The notes: generated by a model from the letters alone, not told the origin. Shown: positions 52,565 to 63,016, counted from the first letter of the stretch. The stretch is 64,000 nucleotides of DNA from CAIQPV01 sp963719855 (GCA_963719855.1 CAVRDK010000004.1:1178001-1242000); one strand, 5' to 3'. Program-made: numbers and translations.

Positions 52565-52900
52565 TTATTTTCCCCATGCTGCATCGAGGTTGGCCTGAGC
52601 TTTTTCGTATTTCTTTTTGGCGCCAAGATATTCCTCCCAAGATTGTTTTGTATCCTTTTGGATTTTATCTAATTGACTGTTTTCCTCATCCAATTGTTTT
52701 TTCCGTTCCGCAACAACCCGCTGCTGTTGGGTGAATGCCTGAGCATTGGCGTCATGTTTATCTTTAGCTTTTTCCATATCTTCCCGTGCCAATGCCACGG
52801 CAGTTTGTAAGGTGCTTATATCCTTGGCTTCAGCGAGATGGGGGAAAATGCATACGAGAGAGATAATGCAAATAGCCTGGCAGGCTCGAAGAAGAGACAT
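52565..52900 (-). CDS. Small secreted coiled-coil protein
   Basis: 111 residues. Signal peptide (ICIISLVCIFPHLAEA, cut near residue 25), then an almost purely helical, charged sequence (REDMEKAKDKHDANAQAF, QLDKIQKDTKQSWEEYL) predicted to be a coiled coil in the periplasm. No family recognised. The AATACCC palindrome lies 93 bp upstream of its start. Confidence 0.65.
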   Translation of the reverse strand: MSLLRACQAICIISLVCIFPHLAEAKDISTLQTAVALAREDMEKAKDKHDANAQAFTQQQRVVAERKKQLDEENSQLDKIQKDTKQSWEEYLGAKKKYEKAQANLDAAWGK

Positions 52901-53441
52901 GACTTAACCCCCGCGTATTAATTTAATTGTTAATTCTACAGGATAAGATGGCAGGACGATTATTGCGGTAAATCTACCCTGCCTGACTGAACAATACCCT
53001 GAATAGGGTATTAACATTTCCCCACGATTGTTCAGAATACGAACTGGGTTTGTACGTCCCCGTTACGTATTAATTTCTGCAACTGTTGCGCTTCAAGGTT
53101 GAGTGCGTGCTTGTGCCTTGAATTTGTGTATCGGAAGTGCGCCGCAATTTACGGCGCGCCTGTCCATGACGGTCACCATCAAACCATGATTAAACGCATC
53201 CTCAGCAAACAGCTTAAGCCCGGCATGCTTACCCACGACCTTAATTGAGGCTTGATGGATTACCCATTGCCGCATAAAGAAAAAAACATAAATATATATG
53301 GCACAAGATGCGGCGAAGGTACAAAATAGAAACTGGGCGCAGGGTGGATTTTACGTTGCCGCTCCATCCTTAGCGCCGTTGTGTGAGTTGCACCCTTCCG
53401 TGCGATTTCGCGGAAAAACTGCCTGAACAGGGAAGCGCGCG
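52901..53441. other. 540-bp stretch without a supported gene
   Basis: It holds the palindrome at 52993-53012. A 60-codon minus-strand frame at 53093-53275 (IKVVGKHAGLKLFAEDAFNHG) looks protein-like but has no clear ribosome site; it may be a remnant. Nothing else is evident. Confidence 0.35.
52993..53012. promoter_or_regulatory. Operator-like palindrome AATACCCTGAATAGGGTATT
   Basis: A 20-bp palindrome upstream of the small secreted protein gene (start 52900, minus), matching 41606-41625 at 17 of 20 positions. Confidence 0.5.
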
Positions 53442-54746
53442 ATGAAAGAAAAATTAAAAATCCTGATTCTGGAAGACAACGCCAACGATGCCGAATTAAT
53501 GGAGAGGACGTTGCGGGATTCCGGCATTTCCTTTTCGGCTGTTCGCACCGATACCAGAGAATTATTCGAGGCCGCGCTGAATGACTTTCATCCTGATTTA
53601 ATCCTCTCCGATTATAGTCTGCCAACCTACAATGGCCGGACTGCGCTTGAATTTGTAAAGACGAACGCCCCGGAGATACCCGTCATCATGGTCACCGGCG
53701 CTTTGGGGGAAGAAACCGCAGTCGAACTCTTGAACGCCGGGGTAAAAGACTATGTGCTGAAGGACAGGTTAACGCGGCTGCCTTTTGCGATAGAGCGGGT
53801 GCTTGCGGAAGCGGAGAATGCGCAGGCGCGCCGCGAATCCGAGAGGCTATTGCGGGTGAGCGAGGCGCGCTTCAGGAATACGCTGGAACACGCCCCGGCG
53901 GGGATTGGTGTCGCAGCGCTCGATGGCCGGTTCATCGAGGTCAATCAGTCTCTCTGCAAGCTTCTGGGTTATACGCGGGAAGAACTTTTGCACCTGACCT
54001 TCTTTGAGATCACCCATCCCGACGATAGGGCAAGAACCCGTGACTATGCCAAGAAATTGCTGGATGGGGAAATTGACTCGCACCAGATTGAAAAACTTTA
54101 TCTCCGCAAGGGCGGGCAACCCGTCTGGGTGCAAGTTACGGTCTCGCTGTTGCGGGACGACGCGGGCGCGCCTCTCAACTTCATCGGACAGATAGAGGAC
54201 ATCACCGAACGCAAGCGTAGCCAGGAGGAAATCAGGCAGCTTGCCTATTACGATGTGCTGACCGGCCTTCCGAACCGCCGCTTGCTGCTTGACCGTTTGA
54301 ACCAGGCGCTTGCCCAAGCCCAAAGGCACCGGCGTTCCCTGGCGGTCATGTTCCTTGATCTGGATCGCTTCAAGGATGTCAACGACACTCTGGGGCACGA
54401 TGCCGGGGACGAACTCCTGAAGGTGGTAGCCGAAAGGTTGGAGCTCTGCGTGCGCGGAGGCGATACCGTGTCGAGGCAGGGGGGCGACGAGTTCGTCATT
54501 ATCCTGTCGGAAATTGCCCAGCAGCAAGATGCCGCGCTGGTGGCGGAGAAAATTCTGGAGGTGTTGAGCCAGTCCGTCACCCTCCACAGACACAAGTTGA
54601 GAATCACCACCAGCATTGGCATAGCCATTTATGCGGTCGATAGTGCGGATGACGCCATGAAGCTGCTGAAGAAGGCGGATATTGCGATGTATCAGGCCAA
54701 GGAGGCGGGGAGAAATGGGTTCCGATTCTATTGCGATTGCCAATGA
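53442..54746 (+). CDS. Response regulator with PAS and GGDEF domains
   Basis: 434 residues. Receiver domain with Asp57 (DLILSDYSLPTYNG), a PAS domain (about 140-255: FRNTLEHAPAGIGVAALDGRF, key residues) ending in the DITERK linker, and a GGDEF domain with DVLTGLPNRRLLLDRL, DLDRFKDVNDTLGHDAG and RQGGDEFVI. An RGGD inhibitory site precedes GGDEF by five residues. Probable diguanylate cyclase. First gene of a plus-strand signalling cluster; its receiver may be served by the kinases downstream. Confidence 0.92.
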   Translation: MKEKLKILILEDNANDAELMERTLRDSGISFSAVRTDTRELFEAALNDFHPDLILSDYSLPTYNGRTALEFVKTNAPEIPVIMVTGALGEETAVELLNAGVKDYVLKDRLTRLPFAIERVLAEAENAQARRESERLLRVSEARFRNTLEHAPAGIGVAALDGRFIEVNQSLCKLLGYTREELLHLTFFEITHPDDRARTRDYAKKLLDGEIDSHQIEKLYLRKGGQPVWVQVTVSLLRDDAGAPLNFIGQIEDITERKRSQEEIRQLAYYDVLTGLPNRRLLLDRLNQALAQAQRHRRSLAVMFLDLDRFKDVNDTLGHDAGDELLKVVAERLELCVRGGDTVSRQGGDEFVIILSEIAQQQDAALVAEKILEVLSQSVTLHRHKLRITTSIGIAIYAVDSADDAMKLLKKADIAMYQAKEAGRNGFRFYCDCQ

Positions 54747-54834
54747 AACTCCAGAATAGGAAACGTAGCCATTTGGATGAAGGAAGATTGGAATAAGAAT
54801 GTCAGCGCAGCATTCAACATTAAGGATGTGAGTT

Positions 54835-57800
54835 TTGAACCATTCAGAACAACCTGCCGAAGCAGAAATTCCTTCATCACGCGGCATTTTTTATTGGCCA
54901 CCCTTCTGGCTTGCCATTTTCCTTGTGCTGGCGGTCAGCACCGTCAGTTATGCCGTTTTTTCGCATTATAGCTCGGACATCAGGCAGGAAGAGCTGAACC
55001 GGCTTACCGTCATTGCGGATGTGAAAGTGACGGAATTTCTGAAATGGAAAAGAGAGCGAATGGAGGATGCCAATGTTTTTTCGCACTCTCCCTTTTTTGT
55101 TCGGGCAATGGAAAAATGGCTGCAACTGGGCGCGCCGCACGATGATGATCGGCAGATGCTCATCGAACAGATGAGACTGACGCAAAGCGCCTATGGCTAT
55201 CAGGAGGTCTTTCTGTTTGATGCGCAAGGGAAGCTGGTTTTGTCCCCCACCCCTGACGCTTCCCCGATTGGTGCGCATATCCAGGAACTGGTAAAGCAGG
55301 CCATCCAGACACAAGCCGTCCTATTTCTGGATATCGGTTCAAACAATGATCCGGGCGGGATGGGCATGGCCATTCCGTTTCTGGTTGACCACGGCAGCAA
55401 ATCCAAAACCGTCGGTGCGGCCTATCTGGGGATTGACACCTCCGGGTTCCTTTTTCCGTCGATGAAAGCAGCGCCGTCCGATTACAAGAGCACGGAACTG
55501 GTTCTGGTGCGCCGCGAAGGGAATGACGTGCTGTTCATGAATATTCCTGCAGCCGACAAGGGCGGCGGCCTGCTGCGGAAGCCGCTGAGCCAGCCGAAAT
55601 TGCCATCTGCGATGGCGATATTGGGAAACCAGACGGGAATCGAGGGCATAGATTACCGCGGCGTGCCGGTGTTTGCGGCTACGCGCAAAATTCCTGATTT
55701 CGACTGGTTTATTGTTGTCAAGGTGGCGCGGGAGGACGTTTATGCGCCGTTGCGACGGCAAGCGTGGCTGGTGTCCGCCGCAATCGCCTTTTTAATGGCG
55801 CTGACCGGCTTGGCGGTGGGTATGTGGTGGCGGAGCCAGCGCGCCCAATCCATCATTGCCGGGCAAAAGCGAATCGCGAATAACCTGCTGGCAACATCGG
55901 CATATACGCGCAGCCTGATCGAGGCCAGCCTCGACTCCTTTGTGACCATCAACCCGGAAGGCATGATCACCGATGTCAACAAGTCCACCGAGAAGATCAC
56001 CGGCTTCTCCCGCAGCGAACTCATTGGGACGGACTTTTCCGATTACTTCACCGAGCCGGACAAGGCGCGTGAGGGCTACCGGCGGGTTTTCAACCAAAGC
56101 TACGTCACCGACTATCCGCTGGCCTTGCGCCACCGCGACGGCCACGCCACCGACGTGCTGTACAACGCCAGCGTCTACCGCAATGAGGCGGGTAAAGTGT
56201 TGGGCGTGTTTGCCTCCGCGCGCGACATCACCGGGCGCAAACAGGCAGAAGAAGCTTTGCGTAATAGCGAGAACCGTTACCGCCTTCTTGTTGAGAGTGC
56301 TCCCATGTGTATACACGAGATAGGTATGGACGGCAGGATAAGCTCCATGAATAGAGCGGGGCTTGTCATGATGGGAGTTGAACAGGAATGCAAAGTACAG
56401 GGTTTTTTATATCTGGACGCAGTATGTGATGCCGACCGGGAGCGCATAGGGGAGTTGCTTGCCAAGGCGTATGCCGGGGAGGCCGACTACTTTGAATTCA
56501 AGGCAAACGGGCCGGGCGAACTGATTCTTAAGTCATGCTTTGTACCCATCAAGAACCAAAACGGTAGCGTTGAAAAACTGATGGGAATAACAGAGGACAT
56601 TACCGAACGTAAAAAAGCGGAAATGGAGCGGGAGCGTTATTACAGATTCTTCAATACATCCACCGACCTGATGGGCATCGCCGACCTGAATGGTGCCTTC
56701 AAGAAAGTCAACCCGGCCTTCGTAAAAACACTCGGCTATTCCGAGGATGAGATAGTGGCGAAGCCGTTCATAGAGTTTGTCCACACGGACGACCGGCGGC
56801 GGACGCTTGACGAGGTCGCGCAGCAGTTCAAGAGCGGTTATTCGGCCAATTTTAAAAACCGCTACGTGTGCAAGGATGGTTCGTTGCGCTGGTTGTCGTG
56901 GCACGCCAGTTTCAACCATGATGAGGGGCTTACCTATGCCACTGCGCGCGACATTACCGAAAGCAAGCTGACGGAAGATGCACTAAGGGAAAAAGAGGAG
57001 CGTCTTGCATTAGCCACAGTCAATAATGGTGTAGGTATCTGGGATTGGAATCTGCAAACCCAGGAAATGATATGGGACGATTCGATGTATGCGCTCTACC
57101 ATATCCGCCGCGAAGACTTCTCCGGTACCGAGGAGGCATGGCGTGCGGCCTTGTATCCAGATGACCTCGCGCGCGGAGACAAGGAAGTGGGGGATGCGAT
57201 TGCGGGCAAGAAGCCTTTCGAAACGGAGTTTCGCGTGCTCTGGCCAAATGGTGAAATTCGCTACATCAAGGCCGTGGCGAAGGTATTTCGCGACAATCAG
57301 GGAATACCATTGCGGATGCTTGGCATCAATATGGATATTTCTGATCGCAAAAAGGCGGAGATGGAACTGCGCGGACTCAACAACGATTTCGTCACCTTGC
57401 TCGAAAACACTGGCGACTTCATCTACTTCAAGGATCAGGAAAGCCGCATCCGTTTTTGCAGCCAGACTCTTGCCAACATCACAGGCCACACTAGCTGGCG
57501 GGACATGATAGGCAAGCACGATCAGGAAGTTTTCCCAAAGGATACGGCGCGCATCTACTATGAAGAGGAACTACCTATTTTCCGGGAAGGGAAGCCACTG
57601 TTGAACAAGGTTGATCCTTACTTTGACGAGCAGGGCAGGCCGGGCTGGGTGAACACCAGCAAGTTGCCGGTGTTCGGCGACGACGGGAAGACCGTCGTGG
57701 GCATCTTCGGCATCAGCCGCGACATTACCGAGCGCAAACGGGCCGAGGATATTTTGCAGGTGCGTCTCCGGCTGCTGGAATTTGCTGGTTCACACTCGAT

Positions 57801-58983
57801 GGATGAATTGCTTACTGCAACATTGGATGAAATCGAAGCACTGACTGGAAGTGCGATTGGTTTCTATCATTTTGTCGAATCAGATCAGAAAAAGCTCTCC
57901 TTGCAAAGTTGGTCAACGAATACACTGAAGAATATGTGCACGGCTGAAGGAAAAGGCAGCCATTACGATATTAACCTGGCGGGCGTATGGGTGGACTGTG
58001 TACATGAACGTCGCCCCGTTATTCACAACGACTATGCTTCATTACCTCATCGCAAAGGGATGCCGGAGGGCCATGCGCCGGTTATAAGAGAAATCGTTGT
58101 CCCTGTTTTTAGAGGTGACCAGGTCAAGGCGATCATTGGTGTCGGCAACAAGTCTACGAACTATGATGAGGCTGACATTCAGATCGTATCCCAATTGGGC
58201 GACCTTTCCTGGGACATCACCGAACGCAAGCGGGCAGAAGAAGATCTGCGAAAATACCGCGAAAATCTGGAAGAGTTAGTGCTGGAGCGCACCGACAAAC
58301 TTGAAACTGCCAACAAGGAACTCGAATCATTTTCCTATTCTGTTTCGCATGATCTGCGCACTCCGCTACGCGCCATAGATGGATTTTCTCGCATCCTGCT
58401 GGATGACTACGCAGACAAACTGGATGATGAGGGCAAACGGCTGCTCAACGTGGTGCGTGAAAGCACCAGCCAGATGGGGCAACTGATTAATGACATCCTG
58501 AAATTTTCCCGCACCAGTCGTTTGGAAATGACTTTTTCTGAAATCGATATGGAGGGGCTGGCACACGAAGTTGTCGAACAACTCCAGCCCGTAGACGGCA
58601 AGCTGCAAGTTGAAATCGAAGCTATTCCCCCGGCGACAGGCGACCGCGCCATGATGCGCCAGGTATTCATCAACCTGCTGTCCAACGCCATCAAGTTCAG
58701 CCGCTTCAGAGATGCAGCCATGATTAAGGTGGGTGGTTCCATCGAAGGGGATGAAGCCGTTTATTTTGTGCAGGACAATGGCGCCGGTTTCGACATGCAG
58801 TATGCCGACAAGCTGTTTGGAGTGTTCCAGCGGCTACATGGTGTGAGCGAGTTTGAAGGCACCGGCATCGGACTCGCCATCGTCAAGCGTATCATCACTC
58901 GCCACGGTGGGAGGGTGTGGGCGGAAGGCAAGGTCAATGAGGGGGCGACGATTTATTTCGCTTTACCAGCCGAGCAATCATGA
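54835..58983 (+). CDS. Large multi-PAS sensor histidine kinase
   Basis: 1382 residues from TTG 54835. Membrane helix (about 24-44), an extracytoplasmic dCache-like domain (50-300), second helix (307-327), then at least four to five PAS domains (from LIEASLDSFVTINPEGMITD, with repeated DITER/SK linkers), a GAF domain (about 985-1130: ALTGSAIGFYHFVE) and a kinase core with FSYSVSHDLRTPLRAIDGF (phospho-His), NLLSNAIKFS, DNGAGFD and GTGIGLAIV. It overlaps the next kinase gene by four bases. It has no receiver domain. The ligand is unknown. Confidence 0.9.
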   Translation: MNHSEQPAEAEIPSSRGIFYWPPFWLAIFLVLAVSTVSYAVFSHYSSDIRQEELNRLTVIADVKVTEFLKWKRERMEDANVFSHSPFFVRAMEKWLQLGAPHDDDRQMLIEQMRLTQSAYGYQEVFLFDAQGKLVLSPTPDASPIGAHIQELVKQAIQTQAVLFLDIGSNNDPGGMGMAIPFLVDHGSKSKTVGAAYLGIDTSGFLFPSMKAAPSDYKSTELVLVRREGNDVLFMNIPAADKGGGLLRKPLSQPKLPSAMAILGNQTGIEGIDYRGVPVFAATRKIPDFDWFIVVKVAREDVYAPLRRQAWLVSAAIAFLMALTGLAVGMWWRSQRAQSIIAGQKRIANNLLATSAYTRSLIEASLDSFVTINPEGMITDVNKSTEKITGFSRSELIGTDFSDYFTEPDKAREGYRRVFNQSYVTDYPLALRHRDGHATDVLYNASVYRNEAGKVLGVFASARDITGRKQAEEALRNSENRYRLLVESAPMCIHEIGMDGRISSMNRAGLVMMGVEQECKVQGFLYLDAVCDADRERIGELLAKAYAGEADYFEFKANGPGELILKSCFVPIKNQNGSVEKLMGITEDITERKKAEMERERYYRFFNTSTDLMGIADLNGAFKKVNPAFVKTLGYSEDEIVAKPFIEFVHTDDRRRTLDEVAQQFKSGYSANFKNRYVCKDGSLRWLSWHASFNHDEGLTYATARDITESKLTEDALREKEERLALATVNNGVGIWDWNLQTQEMIWDDSMYALYHIRREDFSGTEEAWRAALYPDDLARGDKEVGDAIAGKKPFETEFRVLWPNGEIRYIKAVAKVFRDNQGIPLRMLGINMDISDRKKAEMELRGLNNDFVTLLENTGDFIYFKDQESRIRFCSQTLANITGHTSWRDMIGKHDQEVFPKDTARIYYEEELPIFREGKPLLNKVDPYFDEQGRPGWVNTSKLPVFGDDGKTVVGIFGISRDITERKRAEDILQVRLRLLEFAGSHSMDELLTATLDEIEALTGSAIGFYHFVESDQKKLSLQSWSTNTLKNMCTAEGKGSHYDINLAGVWVDCVHERRPVIHNDYASLPHRKGMPEGHAPVIREIVVPVFRGDQVKAIIGVGNKSTNYDEADIQIVSQLGDLSWDITERKRAEEDLRKYRENLEELVLERTDKLETANKELESFSYSVSHDLRTPLRAIDGFSRILLDDYADKLDDEGKRLLNVVRESTSQMGQLINDILKFSRTSRLEMTFSEIDMEGLAHEVVEQLQPVDGKLQVEIEAIPPATGDRAMMRQVFINLLSNAIKFSRFRDAAMIKVGGSIEGDEAVYFVQDNGAGFDMQYADKLFGVFQRLHGVSEFEGTGIGLAIVKRIITRHGGRVWAEGKVNEGATIYFALPAEQS

Positions 58984-60857
58984 ATAACGAAATGAAAAAG
59001 GCTAAACCGGAATCTGTGACGAATCCGCTGCTGTTTGTCCGCGCACCTAGCGTGGGGCAGATGAGAGACCCTCTCCAAGCGGATTGGAATCAGGCTCTGG
59101 GAGCAGCCGCAAAGGACAAACCCGCACAGCCAGACAATATTGATCTTGCAGAACTGATCGACTTCAGCCAGATGAACGCGATTTTCCAAAACTTTCTGGA
59201 AGTCGTTGGCTTGCCACAGGCGATTATCGATTTTGAGGGGCGCGTACTCGCCTCGTCGAACTGGCAACGCCTGTGCATGGAGTTTCATCGCGCCAATCCC
59301 GGCACCTTACAACGCTGTCTGGAAAGCGACAAAAATCTTTCGCGCGAGATGCAGGAAGGCAAGCCTTACGCCATTTATCGTTGCCGCAACGGACTCACCG
59401 ACTGTGCTTCGCCCATCATCGTCGAAGGCCAACACATCGCCAATTTGTTCATCGGCCAGTTTCTGCTGGCGCCACCCGATCCGGCCTATTTCGAAGCCCA
59501 GCGAGCGGAATTTGGTTTTGACAAAGAGGCATATCAGGCAGCCCTTGGCGAAGTGCCGATCATCAGCGAGGAAAGGCTGCCTGCCATCCTCAATTTGCTC
59601 ACCGGCTTGGCGCATCAAATTGCCATGCAAAGTTTGGCCGAACATCGGGCCAAGGTCGCGTATGCGAGTGTTGAACATCAGGTAATAGAACGCACGGCAC
59701 AACTACGTGCCAGTACCGAACTGTTGCAGCACGTCACTTCAAATGTGCCGGGCATGGTTTATCAGTATCGGTTGCGCTCAGATGGCAGTTCATGTTTTCC
59801 GTACGCCAGTGAGGGGATGCGTGACATTTTTCATGTGGCACCCGAAGAAGTCCATGAAGATGCATCCAAAGTTTTTGCCAAAATTCACCCGGATGATTAC
59901 GACACCACCATCGCATCAATTCAGGAGTCAGCACAAAAATTGACCCAGTGGCACCATGAATTTCGGGTCAAGTTTGACGACGACACGGTGTGTTGGCTGT
60001 TAGGCGATTCGCTACCTCAACTGGAAGCGGACGGATCGACACTTTGGCACGGTTTCATCACTGACATCACCGAGCGCAAGCAGGTAGAGGAGGAGGTGCG
60101 CAGGCTTAACGCCGAACTCGAACAGCGTGTAGCTCAACGTACCGCTCAGTTGGAAGCCGCCAACAAGGAACTCGAAGAATTCTCCTATTCGATGTCACAC
60201 GACATGCGCACGCCTTTGCGGGCGCTCGACGGCTTCTCGAAGATACTCTTGGATGAACACAGCGCCAGCCTTGACGACGAGGGCAAGCGCCTGGTGAAGG
60301 TGCTGCGCGACAACGCACAGCGTATGGGACGATTGATCGACGACATCCTGCACTTTTTGAGCATGGGCAGGCGGAAAATGGATTGCAGTTTCGTCGAGAT
60401 CGGCAAGCTGGCATCGAAAATTATCAGAGAATTACAGAATGAAATACCCGAACGTCGCCTGCATCTCGAAATAGGCACGCTTCTGCCTGCTTGGGGCGAC
60501 CGTGACATGCTCCGCGAGGTATTGCAGAACTTGCTGTCGAATGCCGTCAAATTTTCGCCGGGCGATGGAGAGGTGCTGATCGAGATAGGCGGCGTTACTG
60601 AAGAAGAGGAGAATGTTTACTCAGTAACGGATCACGGCATCGGGTTCGACATGCGTTATGCGGGTAAACTGTTCAGGGTGTTCGAACGTGTGCACCCGAC
60701 CGGACAGTATAAGGGTTCCGGCATCGGCCTTGCCATCGTCAAGCGCATCGTTACCCGTCATGGCGGCAGGGTATGGGCGGAAGGCAAGGTCAACGAGGGC
60801 GCGACCATTTATTTTGCTTTGCCGGCGAAGCCGAGGAAAGAGAAAGAGCATGTCTAA
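58980..60857 (+). CDS. Sensor histidine kinase with PocR domain
   Basis: 625 residues. An N-terminal PocR-type sensory domain (about 55-225: LAELIDFSQMNAIFQNFLEV, CLESDKNL, CRNGLTDCASPIIVEG and IANLFIGQFLLAPPDPAYF, with conserved Cys residues), one PAS domain (245-365), a coiled linker and a kinase core with FSYSMSHDMRTPLRALDGF, NLLSNAVKFSP and GSGIGLAIV. No membrane segment, so it is cytosolic. PocR domains bind small organic ligands in other systems. It is coupled to the large kinase upstream. Confidence 0.9.
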   Translation: MNNEMKKAKPESVTNPLLFVRAPSVGQMRDPLQADWNQALGAAAKDKPAQPDNIDLAELIDFSQMNAIFQNFLEVVGLPQAIIDFEGRVLASSNWQRLCMEFHRANPGTLQRCLESDKNLSREMQEGKPYAIYRCRNGLTDCASPIIVEGQHIANLFIGQFLLAPPDPAYFEAQRAEFGFDKEAYQAALGEVPIISEERLPAILNLLTGLAHQIAMQSLAEHRAKVAYASVEHQVIERTAQLRASTELLQHVTSNVPGMVYQYRLRSDGSSCFPYASEGMRDIFHVAPEEVHEDASKVFAKIHPDDYDTTIASIQESAQKLTQWHHEFRVKFDDDTVCWLLGDSLPQLEADGSTLWHGFITDITERKQVEEEVRRLNAELEQRVAQRTAQLEAANKELEEFSYSMSHDMRTPLRALDGFSKILLDEHSASLDDEGKRLVKVLRDNAQRMGRLIDDILHFLSMGRRKMDCSFVEIGKLASKIIRELQNEIPERRLHLEIGTLLPAWGDRDMLREVLQNLLSNAVKFSPGDGEVLIEIGGVTEEEENVYSVTDHGIGFDMRYAGKLFRVFERVHPTGQYKGSGIGLAIVKRIVTRHGGRVWAEGKVNEGATIYFALPAKPRKEKEHV

Positions 60858-60887
60858 GAGCAATACTGTTCACTTAACCGTTCGTGG

Positions 60888-60937
60888 TGAGCTTGTCGAA
60901 CCACCAGCCACGTAACCAGAACCCTTCGACAAGCTCA
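60888..60937. repeat. TTCGACAAGCTCA inverted repeat
   Basis: TGAGCTTGTCGAA (60888-60900) and its exact complement TTCGACAAGCTCA (60925-60937) form a 13-bp stem. It lies between two kinase genes. This widespread bacterial repeat type also appears, degenerate, inside recJ. Confidence 0.8.
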
Positions 60938-61041
60938 GGCGGGTGCCCGACCAAAAGCTTGATGGGGCGAACGGAATTTCGTTTAATTGTGCCTAAGATA
61001 ACACCAATGCAATCTTCCCAAGAACTGGAGAATGAAGAACC

Positions 61042-62559
61042 ATGACAACCTCATCTTCACCACGCAGTTCGCACACAACACTGCGGCGAAGTGCTGCTCT
61101 GGCCCTGTTGCTATGGACGGGTGTCGTGGCCGCATCGTGGTGGTGGGGCTATAACACCCACCAGCAACGCTTGCTGGAACTCGCCAGGATGGAAGCTGTC
61201 ACCAATATGAATAAGGATTTTTCATTCCGGCGGTGGGCGACCTCACATGGCGGCGTCTACGTTCCTCCGGATGAGAATACGCCGCCCAATCCCTATCTGG
61301 CGAACATTCCAAACCGGGACATTATCACCGACAAGGGCAAGCGCCTGACCTTGATGAACCCGGCATACATGATGCGTCAGATCATGCAGAACTATTCCGA
61401 CCAATATGGGGTCAAGGGACATCTCACCAGCCTGAAACTCATCAACCCGAACAATGTGCCCGACGTGTGGGAGGCTGCGGCGCTCAAGTCGTTCCAACAA
61501 GGAGTGAAAGAAACGGTGACAGTTGCCGAGATCGATGGCAAACCCTATCTGCGAATGATGCGCCCGGTAACGATGGAACAGGGATGCATGAAATGCCATG
61601 CGAATCTCGGCATCAAGGTTGGCGAGATTCGCGGCGGCATCAGTACGTCGATTCCTATGGATCCTCTATATGCCGCATTCAAACCTGAATTCCGGAATAC
61701 CAGCCTGGTTCACGGCATGGTTTGGCTGCTTGGAATGGGCGTCATCGGCTTCATGGCGCGGCGCATCAGACGGGAAGCCGATGAGTTCGACCATTATCAG
61801 GATGAAATCCATCAACTCAACCTGGAGCTTGAACAGCGGGTGACTGTGCGAACGGCACAGCTTGAAGCCGCCAACAAGGAACTCGAATCCTTTTCCTATT
61901 CAGTCTCGCACGACTTGCGGGCGCCATTGCGTGCGGTTGATGGTTTTTCGCGCATCCTCATCGAGGCTTATCAGGATAAGCTCGATGACGAAGGCAGGCG
62001 GCTGCTGAATGTGGTGCGCGACAATACCAAAAAGATGGGGCAACTGATAGATGACATTCTGGCTTTTTCGCGCACTGGACGCCAGGAGATAATGCCCATT
62101 GAAGTTGACATGGAAGAGTTGGTGCGTGAGGTGTTGGAGGAACTCAAGCCTGCTACCGCCGGGCGTGAAGTGAGAGTGGCGATTAACACGTTGCCAACCG
62201 CCATTGCCGACCGTGCCATGATGCGCCGGGTCATGGTCAATCTGCTCAGTAACGCGTTCAAATTTACCTTGACCAGAGCGGTGGCGCTGATCGAGGTGGG
62301 TGCAAGAACAGAGGGCACGGAAACTATTTATTACGTCAAGGACAACGGAGTCGGATTCAACATGCAGTATGTTGACAAGCTGTTTGGGGTGTTCCAGCGG
62401 CTGCATGGCGTGAATGAGTTTGAAGGCACCGGTATCGGTTTGGCCATCGTCGAACGCATCATCACCCGGCAGGGCGGCAGGGTATGGGCTGAGGGAAAAC
62501 CAGACGAGGGGGCGACATTTTATTTTGCTTTGCCGACGAAGGAGAAAAATAATGAATGA
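61042..62559 (+). CDS. Sensor histidine kinase with c-type heme DUF3365 domain
   Basis: 505 residues. N-terminal helix (19-36), a periplasmic DUF3365/Tll0287-like domain (40-215) with a covalent heme site CMKCH (182-186), a second helix (223-240), a coiled linker and kinase core with His290 (FSYSVSHDLRAPLRAVDGF), NLLSNAFKFT, DNGVGFN and GTGIGLAIV. The heme suggests redox, NO or O2 sensing. It overlaps the response regulator gene that follows by 8 bases, so the two are likely partners. Confidence 0.92.
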   Translation: MTTSSSPRSSHTTLRRSAALALLLWTGVVAASWWWGYNTHQQRLLELARMEAVTNMNKDFSFRRWATSHGGVYVPPDENTPPNPYLANIPNRDIITDKGKRLTLMNPAYMMRQIMQNYSDQYGVKGHLTSLKLINPNNVPDVWEAAALKSFQQGVKETVTVAEIDGKPYLRMMRPVTMEQGCMKCHANLGIKVGEIRGGISTSIPMDPLYAAFKPEFRNTSLVHGMVWLLGMGVIGFMARRIRREADEFDHYQDEIHQLNLELEQRVTVRTAQLEAANKELESFSYSVSHDLRAPLRAVDGFSRILIEAYQDKLDDEGRRLLNVVRDNTKKMGQLIDDILAFSRTGRQEIMPIEVDMEELVREVLEELKPATAGREVRVAINTLPTAIADRAMMRRVMVNLLSNAFKFTLTRAVALIEVGARTEGTETIYYVKDNGVGFNMQYVDKLFGVFQRLHGVNEFEGTGIGLAIVERIITRQGGRVWAEGKPDEGATFYFALPTKEKNNE

Positions 62560-63007
62560 AGCGATGAAAGAAGTGGAAATATTGTTGGTGGAAGATAATC
62601 CTACCGATGCGGAACTGGCCATCCGGGCGCTGAGGAGAAAAAATCTTGCCAACAATCTCGTGTGGGTGAAGGACGGTGCGGAGGCGCTGGATTTTCTTTT
62701 TGCCACTGGCGCCTACACAGGGCGTAGCGTGGAGTGTCCTCCCAAGGTGATCCTGCTGGACTTGCGCCTGCCCAAGGTGGACGGCAAGGAAGTACTGCGC
62801 CGGATCAAGGACGACGCGCGAACCAGGGTTATTCCCGTGGTGGTGCTGACCTCATCCAAAGAAGACAGGGATGTGGCGGAGAGTTACCAGCTCGGCGTCA
62901 ATAGCTACATCAGCAAACCGGTGGAGTTCGATGAATTCGCCAAGGTGGTATCCGAGTTGGGACTATATTGGTTGCTGGTGAATCGTCCGCCATCGATGGC
63001 GAAGTGA
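62552..63007 (+). CDS. Single-domain response regulator (Rcp1-like)
   Basis: 151 residues from the ATG at 62552; longer in-frame starts lie within the upstream kinase gene. A receiver domain only: acidic pair in LLVEDNPTDAE, phosphoacceptor Asp70 (VILLDLRLPKVDG), Thr/Ser in VVLTSSKE and Lys in YISKPVEF. The long loop before the Asp is typical of Rcp1-type partners of phytochrome-like kinases. It probably relays phosphate from the heme kinase to a downstream partner such as the next gene product. Confidence 0.93.
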   Translation: MNEAMKEVEILLVEDNPTDAELAIRALRRKNLANNLVWVKDGAEALDFLFATGAYTGRSVECPPKVILLDLRLPKVDGKEVLRRIKDDARTRVIPVVVLTSSKEDRDVAESYQLGVNSYISKPVEFDEFAKVVSELGLYWLLVNRPPSMAK

Positions 63008-63016
63008 TTGTCAGTC

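Noticed and set aside
53093..53275. 60-codon minus-strand frame with protein-like sequence
   Set aside because: No convincing start site and no known family; kept only as a remark on the gene-free stretch.
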